From: Thioalkalivibrio sp.
GTDB lineage: Bacteria > Pseudomonadota > Gammaproteobacteria > Ectothiorhodospirales > Ectothiorhodospiraceae
DNA: 5,110 nt
Assembly: GCA_007133115.1 (NCBI GenBank)
Contig: SLNI01000161.1
Location: 1 to 5,110 of the forward strand
Direction of reading: 5' to 3'
Part shown: piece by piece, positions 1 through 5,110 of the stretch
How positions within the stretch are numbered: the first letter of the stretch is position 1
Layout: each line of letters opens with the position of its first letter
Notes under the pieces: generated by a model
Databases searched by the model: none
The model's input: only the letters and a program-made list of their open reading frames with translations
What the model was told of the DNA's origin: nothing
Program-made: the position numbers and the translations under genes

Positions 1-1
1 A

Positions 2-520
2 GTGTTTAGGCGACTGCCCCGAAGCATGGTTCTGGGCGGAATCCTGGTCAGTCTGCTGCTGTTTCCGCTGCTCGCGGCTGCGCAGAACGTGGCTTTCGTG
101 ACCATGAACCAGATCCTCGAGGACTCACCCCAGGCCGAGGAGGCGATGCGTGAACTGGAGCGCGAGTTTTCCCCGCGGGATACGCAGTTGGTCGCGGAGC
201 GCGATGCACTCCAGGCGCTTCGGGATCGGCTGGAGCGCGAGGGGGACGCGATGACCGCCACCCAGCGGGCGGATCTGGAACGTGAATTCACGGCGCGTTC
301 CCGCGAATTCCGGCGGGCCCAGGAAAGCTTCACCGACGACCTGAACGTTCGGCGCAACGAGGAGCTCGCGAAGCTGCAGCGCCTGATCAATGACGCGATC
401 ATCCAGCTCGCCCGCGAGCGCGAAATCGATCTCATCCTGACCGAACGCAACGTGCTTTACTCCAGCGAACGCATCGACATCACCGATGACATCATTGCCG
501 CCATGCAGCGTCTCCGCTGA
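2..520 (+). CDS. skp: OmpH/Skp-family periplasmic chaperone
   Basis: Encodes a 172-residue exported protein of the Skp (OmpH) family, periplasmic chaperones that bind unfolded outer-membrane proteins and carry them to the Bam machinery. Residues 1-27 look like a signal peptide: a basic n-region (RRLPR), a hydrophobic core around residues 9-24, and an AAA signal peptidase I site before QNVAFV. The mature part opens with a short beta strand (VAFVTMNQIL), as in Skp. A long charged alpha-helical coiled-coil stretch (about 37-150), rich in E, R, A and L, follows, and the protein ends in strand-like ILTERNVLYSS plus a short helix. Length fits the family (about 160-180). The GTG at position 2 is preferred over the ATG at 26 because only the former includes the basic n-region. 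The ribosome binding site lies outside the window, so a start further upstream cannot be excluded. Its place directly before lpxD is the conserved bamA-skp-lpxD order of Gram-negatives. Confidence 0.9.
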   Translation: MFRRLPRSMVLGGILVSLLLFPLLAAAQNVAFVTMNQILEDSPQAEEAMRELEREFSPRDTQLVAERDALQALRDRLEREGDAMTATQRADLEREFTARSREFRRAQESFTDDLNVRRNEELAKLQRLINDAIIQLAREREIDLILTERNVLYSSERIDITDDIIAAMQRLR

Positions 521-1520
521 GCGCGGCTGCTCCGCGGGTGAGCTGGCCGCGTGGTTCGGCGGGGACCTGAGCGGAGATCCCGAGCGCCGGGGATTCGGGT
601 TGGCGCCCCTCGCGCGTGCGGGCGAGCGGGATATCGTGTTCGTCGCCAACGAGCGCCACCTCGCGGCGCTGGGCGACTCCCGTGCCGGTATCGTACTGAT
701 GGGGCAGGACATGATGGGGCCCGACGCTTCGGATCTTTCGCGCCGCAGCTATGTGCGGGTGGATAATCCCCACGCCTGCTTCGCTCGCCTCAGTACCTTG
801 CTGGGTACCCGGCGTCGATTCGAACCCGCGATCGAGCCCGGTGCCGTCATCCATCCTGAGGCCGAAGTGCACCCGACCGCGCGAGTCTGCAGCGGTGCCT
901 GGGTGGGCGCGGGGAGCCGGGTGGGTCCGGACGTCTATGTTGGACCCGGGGTGTTCATCGGCGAGCGGGTGGAAATCGGTGGGCAGGGATACCTGTACCC
1001 AGGCTGCAGAATTCTCGACGAGGTCCGTTTGGGGAGCGAGGTGATCCTCTATCCCGGGGCGGTCGTGGGTGGTGATGGCTTCGGCTTCGCGCAGGATCAG
1101 GGCGAGTGGGTCAAGGTGGAACAGCTGGGCACCGTGATCGTCGGCGACCGGGTCGAGATCGGGGCCAACAGTACGGTGGATCGGGGCGCCCTGGACGATA
1201 CCGTGATCGGGGATGGGGTAAAGATCGACAATCTCGTGCACATTGCCCACAACGTCACGATCGGAGCCCACACCGCGATCGCGGGCTGTGTGGGAGTCGC
1301 GGGTAGCGCGCGTATCGGCAGTCACTGCGCAATCGGGGGAGGAGCCGGTATACTCGGGCATCTCGAGATCGCGGATCACGTGACCATTCTTGCAATGACA
1401 CTCGTGACCCGATCCATCCGTGAGCCCGGGCGCTATGCTTCGGGTGTGCCGCACCAGGGGGCGCGTGACTGGAACCGCAGCCTGGCGGCGCTGCGTCGGT
1501 TGGGGCGGCGTGAAGGCTGA
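486..1520 (+). CDS. lpxD: UDP-3-O-(3-hydroxyacyl)glucosamine N-acyltransferase
   Basis: Third enzyme of lipid A synthesis: transfers a (3R)-hydroxyacyl chain from ACP to the 2-amino group of UDP-3-O-acylglucosamine in the cytoplasm, acting as a homotrimer. The 344-residue product matches the usual length (E. coli 341). Residues about 15-105 form the N-terminal uridine-binding domain (SAGELAAWFGGDL; DIVFVANERHLAAL; SYVRVDNPHACFA). Residues about 115-310 are a left-handed beta helix of hexapeptide repeats ([LIV]-G-x4), including the family signature GGDGFGFA (195-202). His255 in HIAHNV corresponds to the catalytic His239 of E. coli, and His292 in GILGH to His276, with the same offset of 16. The C-terminus has the family tail ASGVPHQ plus a helix. 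The start lies inside skp, giving a 35-bp overlap. No start codon exists in this frame between the skp stop and the conserved N-terminal block, except a CTG at 543. No clear Shine-Dalgarno precedes 486 (TTG at 495 is an alternative), suggesting coupling to skp translation. Confidence 0.96.
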   Translation: MTSLPPCSVSAERGCSAGELAAWFGGDLSGDPERRGFGLAPLARAGERDIVFVANERHLAALGDSRAGIVLMGQDMMGPDASDLSRRSYVRVDNPHACFARLSTLLGTRRRFEPAIEPGAVIHPEAEVHPTARVCSGAWVGAGSRVGPDVYVGPGVFIGERVEIGGQGYLYPGCRILDEVRLGSEVILYPGAVVGGDGFGFAQDQGEWVKVEQLGTVIVGDRVEIGANSTVDRGALDDTVIGDGVKIDNLVHIAHNVTIGAHTAIAGCVGVAGSARIGSHCAIGGGAGILGHLEIADHVTILAMTLVTRSIREPGRYASGVPHQGARDWNRSLAALRRLGRREG

Positions 1521-1583
1521 TGGGATCGCGAAAAATTCGCCCTCGGACGTGAGATCCGGGTGCGCCGGGCTGAACGACAGAAT

Positions 1584-1590
1584 AAAGGAA
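1584..1590 (+). promoter_or_regulatory. Ribosome binding site of fabZ
   Basis: AAAGGAA contains AAGGA, a good match to the Shine-Dalgarno core, about 8 bases before the GTG at 1598. It decides the start of fabZ, which has no ATG at the expected N-terminus. The rest of the 77-bp lpxD-fabZ spacer shows no convincing promoter or terminator, so the genes are probably co-transcribed. Confidence 0.7.
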
Positions 1591-1597
1591 CGACCAA

Positions 1598-2056
1598 GTG
1601 GAAGGTCTGAACATACAGGAGGTGATGCGCTATCTGCCGCATCGATACCCTTTTCTGATGATCGATCGGGTCACGGATTTCGAACCCGGGCGCTACCTGG
1701 CCGCGATCAAGAACGTCAGCATCAATGAGCCTTTCTTCCAGGGACACTTTCCGATCAAGCCGGTGATGCCGGGGGTCCTCATCCTCGAAGCGCTCGCGCA
1801 GGCCACGGGCCTGCTCGCGTTCAAGACGGAAGAACATCAGGGAGTGAACCAGGACAAGCCACGCCTGTATCTGTTCGTGGGTATCGACGAGGCCCGTTTT
1901 CGGCGCCAGGTGGAGCCCGGAGATCAACTCCTGCTGCGGGTGGAACACCTGCGGACGGTGCGGGGTATCTGGCGCTTCAGCGCTGCGGCGCACGTTGGTG
2001 AGGAGCTCTGTGCCTCCGCCCAACTGATGTGCGTGGGCAAGGATACCGACGCATGA
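1598..2056 (+). CDS. fabZ: (3R)-hydroxyacyl-[ACP] dehydratase
   Basis: FabZ removes water from (3R)-hydroxyacyl-ACP to give trans-2-enoyl-ACP in the fatty acid elongation cycle, as a cytoplasmic hot-dog-fold enzyme. The 152-residue product has typical length. It begins with the family N-terminal helix and loop (residues 5-25, with [13 protein letters not shown]). His50 in GHFP and Glu64 in LILEALAQ are the expected catalytic pair (His49/Glu63 in Pseudomonas FabZ numbering as I recall). Between them lies the conserved KPVMPGVL. The second half holds hot-dog strands, including [20 protein letters not shown], the FabZ substrate-tunnel region. The GTG start is supported by AAAGGAA eight bases upstream and by the immediate start of family homology. 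The stop TGA overlaps the lpxA ATG (ATGA), so the two are likely translationally coupled. FabZ competes with LpxA and LpxD for hydroxyacyl-ACP, which explains the conserved co-location. Confidence 0.96.
   Translation: MEGLNIQEVMRYLPHRYPFLMIDRVTDFEPGRYLAAIKNVSINEPFFQGHFPIKPVMPGVLILEALAQATGLLAFKTEEHQGVNQDKPRLYLFVGIDEARFRRQVEPGDQLLLRVEHLRTVRGIWRFSAAAHVGEELCASAQLMCVGKDTDA
2039..2043 (+). promoter_or_regulatory. Ribosome binding site of lpxA
   Basis: AAGGA inside the end of fabZ, nine bases before the ATG at 2053. It supports 2053 as the lpxA start over the in-frame ATG at 2029, which would add eight residues (MRGQGYRR) not seen in the family. Confidence 0.65.
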
Positions 2057-2832
2057 TCGACCCCCGCGCCGATATCCACCCGAGCGCGGAGATCGATCCT
2101 TCGGCGCAGGTTGGACCGTTTTCGGTGATCGGAGCCAACGTCCGCATTGGCGCGAATACCTGGGTTGGTCCCCACGTGGTCATTCAGGGGCCGACGGATA
2201 TTGGTCGCGACAACCGGATTTTTCAGTTCGCCTCGGTCGGCGAGGCCCCCCAGGATCTGAGCTACCGTGGCGAGCCCACCCGCCTGGTGATCGGCGACCG
2301 CAACGTCATTCGCGAATCGGTCACCATCAGTCGGGGGACGGAGAAAGGTCATGGCGAAACCGTGATCGGTCATGACAATCTGATCATGGCCTACGTGCAC
2401 ATCGCCCATGACTGCATCATCGGGGACGGGATCGTGTTCTCCAACGCCGCCTCTCTCGCGGGACACGTCGAGGTTGGGGATCACTGCACGCTGGGGGGCT
2501 TCACGCTGGTGCACCAGTTCTGCCGCATCGGCGCGCATGCGTTCACCAGCATGGGTTCGGCGCTCAATCGGGACCTGCCTCCCTACTGCCTGGCAAGTGG
2601 CAACTACGCCCGACTGATCGGAATCAACAAGGTGGGGCTGCGGCGCAAGGACTTCAGCGAAGAGTGCATTCACGCGCTGCACCGCGCCTTCGCGGACATT
2701 CTGCGCGCCGGCGGTGACCGCAAGGGTCGTCTCGCCCAGTTGCTCGCGGAAACCGAGTTCGCCGAAGTTCGCCACGTGCTGGAGTTCGTCCAGAACAGTC
2801 CGCGCGGTGTCCTGCGCGCGGGCAGGGACTGA
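2053..2832 (+). CDS. lpxA: UDP-N-acetylglucosamine 3-O-acyltransferase
   Basis: First enzyme of lipid A synthesis: moves a (3R)-hydroxyacyl chain from ACP to the 3-hydroxyl of UDP-GlcNAc in the cytoplasm; trimeric left-handed beta helix. The product is 259 residues (E. coli 262). It starts with the typical [15 protein letters not shown] and has hexapeptide repeats to about residue 185, with the LpxA hallmarks IFQFASVGE (56-64), [14 protein letters not shown] (71-84) and IRESVTI (86-92). A C-terminal helical domain (about 186-259) includes GLRRKDFS. His119 in HIAHD matches the catalytic His125 of E. coli; His138 and His154 match His144 and His160. It is shifted by six because one repeat coil is missing near the N-terminus, also seen in other LpxAs. 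Met167 (AFTSMGSA) aligns with E. coli Gly173, the chain-length position. The gene overlaps fabZ by 4 bp. No lpxB follows; the next gene is convergent. Confidence 0.97.
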   Translation: MIDPRADIHPSAEIDPSAQVGPFSVIGANVRIGANTWVGPHVVIQGPTDIGRDNRIFQFASVGEAPQDLSYRGEPTRLVIGDRNVIRESVTISRGTEKGHGETVIGHDNLIMAYVHIAHDCIIGDGIVFSNAASLAGHVEVGDHCTLGGFTLVHQFCRIGAHAFTSMGSALNRDLPPYCLASGNYARLIGINKVGLRRKDFSEECIHALHRAFADILRAGGDRKGRLAQLLAETEFAEVRHVLEFVQNSPRGVLRAGRD

Positions 2833-2850
2833 ACCGCGACGCCGGCTGCC

Positions 2851-3513
2851 TTACACAGTACGCGCCATCCACTCGATTCCGTCCGCCGCCGTTTCCCGAA
2901 CTTCGGGGTCTGGATCATTGACGCACGCCTGCAGGGCCGGGATGGCACGTGCCGTGCCTGTGAGTGTCAGAGCGTGGCAGGCATCGGCGCGCACCCGCGC
3001 ATCGACGTGAGACGTGTGTGGGGTCAGAGGTTCGACCAGTGCATACAGCTCTCCGCTCCCCTGGAACTCCTCGAAAGTGGCCATGATGCCGATGCGCACG
3101 CTGAGCCCGGTTTCGGGATCCCCGAGAAGATCGACCAGGCGCGACAGCAGGGCGGGGTTGGCGCGCACACGCTCCGCAACTTCGAGCCGACGGGCGGTGG
3201 CCAACAGATCGGCCAAGTATGCGGTCATGCCATCTTCGCGCCCGGCCATCGCCGCCCAGTGCCGCAGTTCCCCAGGGGTGTGCAGGCCTGGCAGGTGGAA
3301 CTCTCCGATACGGGCCCAGGGCACCGAGCGCACGCCCAGCGACTGGGCAAGCCCGTGTTCCACCGCGATGTTGACCACCTCCAGGCGGGCAAGGATTCCC
3401 TCCTTGACCATGGCGCCCAGGCCCTCGAGCATCCCGGCACAGTGTGGGCACCCGGGTGCGACCAGGAGCAGGGCGGTGACGGCGCGCGCGGGCAATTCGG
3501 GCGGAACTGACAT
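2851..3513 (-). CDS. Thioredoxin-fold (CPHC) and HEAT-repeat protein
   Basis: A 220-residue protein of unknown role, apparently cytoplasmic (no signal peptide or membrane segment). Residues about 10-105 look like a thioredoxin-like domain: a strand ([11 protein letters not shown]) leads into CPHC (Cys22, Cys25), then a helix, a second strand (LEVVNIAV), and [10 protein letters not shown], where Pro65 fits the cis-proline facing the active site. Residues about 116-215 are alpha-helical HEAT repeats; the last two ([24 protein letters not shown] and the next starting [14 protein letters not shown], about 171-215) are textbook PBS-lyase-type repeats. The ATG at 3513 is chosen because thioredoxin homology begins just after it, with a weak GAGA seven bases upstream. 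The reading frame stays open to 3780, but the extension covers the spacer and the oppositely oriented DUF2256 gene and has no domain character. It converges on lpxA with an 18-bp gap and diverges from the photolyase unit. CPHC recalls DsbA, so disulfide or redox chemistry is plausible; the substrate is unknown. Confidence 0.85.
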   Translation of the reverse strand: MSVPPELPARAVTALLLVAPGCPHCAGMLEGLGAMVKEGILARLEVVNIAVEHGLAQSLGVRSVPWARIGEFHLPGLHTPGELRHWAAMAGREDGMTAYLADLLATARRLEVAERVRANPALLSRLVDLLGDPETGLSVRIGIMATFEEFQGSGELYALVEPLTPHTSHVDARVRADACHALTLTGTARAIPALQACVNDPDPEVRETAADGIEWMARTV

Positions 3514-3547
3514 GGCAGTTTCTCGGACTATCGCTACGATGATGCCG

Positions 3548-3576
3548 ATGCTACGGTCTGTCGGCAGGAACGCCAA
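3548..3576 (-). promoter_or_regulatory. Candidate sigma70 promoter of the thioredoxin/HEAT gene
   Basis: Read on the - strand, TTGGCG (3571-3576) and TAGCAT (3548-3553) are separated by exactly 17 bases; each matches four of six consensus positions. Transcription would begin near 3541, leaving a leader of about 28 bases before the ATG at 3513. Weak matches like this occur by chance, so this is a candidate only. No comparable pair was seen on the + strand for the photolyase unit. Confidence 0.3.
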
Positions 3577-3594
3577 GTTGCGGAACCCGATCGT

Positions 3595-3598
3595 GGAG
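3595..3598 (+). promoter_or_regulatory. Ribosome binding site of the DUF2256 gene
   Basis: GGAG eight bases before the ATG at 3607. It supports this short frame as a translated gene, and selects the first of two in-frame ATGs (3607 and 3616). Confidence 0.6.
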
Positions 3599-3606
3599 TA
3601 GCGCCA

Positions 3607-3777
3607 ATGCCGCGGATGCGGAAGAAATCCGATCTGCCGCAGAAGATCTGCATGACGTGCGGGCGGCCGTTTTTCTGGCGCCGGAAATGGCAAGCCGACT
3701 GGGCTTCGGTGCGCTACTGCTCGGAGCGCTGTCGGCGGCAGAGCCCCCCTGCCGCGAGTCCCGGAGCACGCGAATGA
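3607..3777 (+). CDS. DUF2256-type four-cysteine small protein
   Basis: A 56-residue basic protein that fits the DUF2256 family in size and sequence: [20 protein letters not shown], then W28, W32 and the tail YCSERCRR. Cys15-X2-Cys18 and Cys38-X3-Cys42 probably form a small metal (zinc-ribbon-like) site; this is inferred from spacing, and no function is established that I know of. The start has GGAG eight bases upstream. The stop overlaps the ATG of the photolyase gene (ATGA at 3774-3777), so the two should be translated as a pair. From memory, DUF2256 genes are often found beside or fused to genes of this photolyase class, which fits. After the last cysteine a Pro/Ala/Ser-rich tail (47-56) looks disordered; the same DNA carries the downstream ribosome binding site. 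A long frame on the opposite strand covers this stretch but has no domain features. Confidence 0.87.
   Translation: MPRMRKKSDLPQKICMTCGRPFFWRRKWQADWASVRYCSERCRRQSPPAASPGARE
3763..3766 (+). promoter_or_regulatory. Ribosome binding site of the photolyase gene
   Basis: GGAG inside the last codons of the DUF2256 gene, seven bases before the ATG at 3774. Together with the ATGA overlap it fixes the photolyase start. Confidence 0.6.
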
Positions 3778-5110
3778 CAACGCTGCGTGTGGTGCTGGGC
3801 GATCAACTGAGCCGCTCGCTCAGCTCGCTTTCCGATCTCGATGTCGCTGGCGATATCGTATTGATGATGGAGGTCCGGGAGGAAGCGACCTACGTGCCGC
3901 ATCACCAGCAGAAGATCGTGCTGGTGCTTTCGGCGATGCGTCACTTCGCCATCGCGTTGCGCTCCGAGGGCGTAAAGGTCGATTACGTCACCCTGGACGA
4001 CCCTGAAAACCGCGGATCCTTCACGGGCGAACTTGCCCGAGCGTTGGAGCGATACCCGGTGGAGCGTGTGGTGGTGACGGAACCCGGCGAGTGGCGGGTG
4101 TGGGAGGCCATGCGCGGTTGGGAAGCGCGTTTCGGCATCCCGGTGGAGATTCGCGACGACCACCGCTTTCTGTGCTCTCGAGAGTCCTTCGCCACCTGGG
4201 CCGAGGGTCGAAAGACACTGCGCATGGAGTTCTTCTATCGCGAGATGCGCCGCCGCACCGGATGGCTGATGGCGGGGAACGACCCCTTGGGCGGTCGCTG
4301 GAACTTTGATTCCGAGAACCGCAAGTCCCTGCCACCGGATCTCAAGGTGCCGCCGCGGCCTGTTTTTGCTCCGGATGTGGTGACCCGTGAGGTCATGGCT
4401 TGGGTTGCCGAGCATTTCCCGGACCATTTCGGGGAGCTGGAGCCCTTTGGCTGGGGGGTGACCCGCGAGGCGGCGCTGGATGCCCTGAATCATTTCGCAG
4501 AAGGATGCCTGCCGCGTTTCGGCGACTACCAGGACGCGATGCGTTCCGGTGAGGATTTCGTTTTTCACGCGGTGCTTTCTCCGTATCTCAATATCGGTCT
4601 GCTGGAGCCGCGGGAGGTCTGTGTGGCGGCCTTGCAGGCCCTGGAGGAGGGCCGTGCGCCGCTCGCCGCGGTGGAAGGCTTCGTGCGACAGATCCTGGGG
4701 TGGCGCGAATACGTCCGGGGCCTGTACTGGTTACGGATGCCCACCTATGCGGAAAGCAACTTCCTGGGGGCAAACCGGCCGTTGCCGGAATTCTTCTGGA
4801 CCGCGAATACCGACCTGCGCTGCCTGCGCGAAACCATCGAGGCGACGCGGCGCAATGCCTATGCGCACCACATCCAGCGCTTGATGATCACCGGCAATTT
4901 CGCGTTGCTGGCGGGGCTGGCTCCGGCCGAGGTCGAGGCCTGGTACCTGGTCGTCTACGCCGACGCCTTCGAATGGGTGGAGTTGCCGAACACGCACGGG
5001 ATGGCGCTGCATGCCGACGGCGGGGTGCTGGGTTCGAAGCCCTACGCGGCTTCCGGTGCCTACATCGACCGCATGTCCGATTACTGCAGCGGTTGTACCT
5101 ACAGCCCGAA
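3774..5110 (+). CDS. FeS-BCP / PhrB-type (6-4) photolyase, 3' end cut by window
   Basis: Cryptochrome/photolyase-related flavoprotein of the iron-sulfur bacterial branch, whose characterised members repair (6-4) photoproducts with light, using FAD, a [4Fe-4S] cluster and a ribityllumazine antenna. 445 codons are present; the family is about 500-510 residues, so roughly 60 are missing. The N-terminal alpha/beta antenna domain (about 1-130) begins with VVLGDQL (6-12). Family blocks follow: [10 protein letters not shown] (151-160), [11 protein letters not shown] (173-183), PYLNIGLL (270-277), GWREYVRG (309-316). Cys350 (LRCLRET), Cys438 and Cys441 (YCSGC) match three cluster ligands of Agrobacterium PhrB as I recall them (350, 438, 441, 454); the fourth lies past the edge. 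Trp342, Trp390/Tyr391, His365/His366, Tyr424 and Tyr430 also fall at PhrB numbers. The frame is intact throughout. It is coupled to the DUF2256 gene by ATGA and has its own GGAG. A cryptochrome-like sensory role instead of repair cannot be excluded. Confidence 0.95.
   Translation, partial: MTTLRVVLGDQLSRSLSSLSDLDVAGDIVLMMEVREEATYVPHHQQKIVLVLSAMRHFAIALRSEGVKVDYVTLDDPENRGSFTGELARALERYPVERVVVTEPGEWRVWEAMRGWEARFGIPVEIRDDHRFLCSRESFATWAEGRKTLRMEFFYREMRRRTGWLMAGNDPLGGRWNFDSENRKSLPPDLKVPPRPVFAPDVVTREVMAWVAEHFPDHFGELEPFGWGVTREAALDALNHFAEGCLPRFGDYQDAMRSGEDFVFHAVLSPYLNIGLLEPREVCVAALQALEEGRAPLAAVEGFVRQILGWREYVRGLYWLRMPTYAESNFLGANRPLPEFFWTANTDLRCLRETIEATRRNAYAHHIQRLMITGNFALLAGLAPAEVEAWYLVVYADAFEWVELPNTHGMALHADGGVLGSKPYAASGAYIDRMSDYCSGCTYSP

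Noticed and set aside
125..712. 195-codon open frame on the - strand
   Set aside because: Antisense to skp and the start of lpxD, both strongly supported; no domain character.
492..1454. 320-codon open frame on the - strand across lpxD
   Set aside because: Antisense shadow in GC-rich DNA; His/Asp-rich composition mirrors the lpxD repeats, with no recognisable fold.
1528..1540. Inverted repeat GCGAA-AAA-TTCGC after lpxD
   Set aside because: Five-base stem with a three-base loop and no T-run; too weak for a terminator and could be chance.
2029..2052. Eight-codon N-terminal extension of lpxA (ATG at 2029)
   Set aside because: ATG at 2053 has AAGGA nine bases upstream, begins with family-typical MID and gives the common ATGA overlap with fabZ.
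1924..2775. 283-codon open frame on the - strand across lpxA
   Set aside because: Shadow of lpxA, which has full family motifs on the + strand.
2821..2850. GGCAG ... CTGCC pairing between the convergent genes as a terminator
   Set aside because: Five-base stem with a 20-base loop and no T-tract on either strand.
3535..3540. TACGAT as a -10 element for the DUF2256-photolyase unit
   Set aside because: No acceptable -35 at 16-18 bases upstream.
2974..3601. Two + strand open frames (2974-3510 and 3014-3601)
   Set aside because: They lie opposite the thioredoxin/HEAT gene, whose CPHC, cis-proline and HEAT motifs are clear; the + products show no motif.
3514..3780. 89-codon upstream extension of the thioredoxin/HEAT frame
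   Set aside because: Runs through the divergent spacer and the DUF2256 gene; the part before Met at 3513 is low-complexity Pro/Arg/Ala without homology.
3714..4568. 284-codon open frame on the - strand
   Set aside because: Antisense to the photolyase gene, which reads uninterrupted with family motifs.

Overview
The window (5,110 bp, GC-rich) looks like chromosomal DNA of a gammaproteobacterium. The gene order skp(ompH)-lpxD-fabZ-lpxA is the classical envelope/lipid A cluster of Gram-negative bacteria. The protein sequences resemble high-GC gammaproteobacterial versions, possibly Chromatiales/Ectothiorhodospiraceae-like; that placement is an impression from sequence style, not a computed result.

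Left part (about 1-2832, + strand): a tightly packed block. An OmpH/Skp-type periplasmic chaperone (2-520) overlaps lpxD (486-1520) by 35 bp. After 77 bp comes fabZ (1598-2056, GTG start with a good ribosome binding site), which overlaps lpxA (2053-2832) by 4 bp (ATGA). LpxA and LpxD add the hydroxyacyl chains of lipid A, FabZ works on the same (3R)-hydroxyacyl-ACP pool, and Skp escorts outer-membrane proteins, so all four serve outer-membrane biogenesis. The usual next gene, lpxB, does not follow lpxA here.

Middle (2851-3513, - strand): 18 bp after lpxA a convergent gene encodes a 220-residue cytoplasmic protein joining an N-terminal thioredoxin-like domain with a CPHC motif to C-terminal HEAT repeats. 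Its substrate is unknown. A 93-bp divergent intergenic region (3514-3606) separates it from the next unit and holds a candidate sigma70 promoter for the - strand gene.

Right part (3607-5110, + strand): a 56-residue four-cysteine protein of the DUF2256 type overlaps by 4 bp the start of a large gene for an iron-sulfur bacterial cryptochrome/photolyase (FeS-BCP, PhrB-type (6-4) photolyase). The latter runs off the right edge after 445 codons. Its residues match, position for position, the Fe-S cysteines and electron-transfer residues I recall for Agrobacterium PhrB. This unit is for light-dependent DNA repair or light sensing, and is functionally unrelated to the lipid A block.

No RNA genes, insertion sequences, CRISPR arrays or clear intrinsic terminators were seen.
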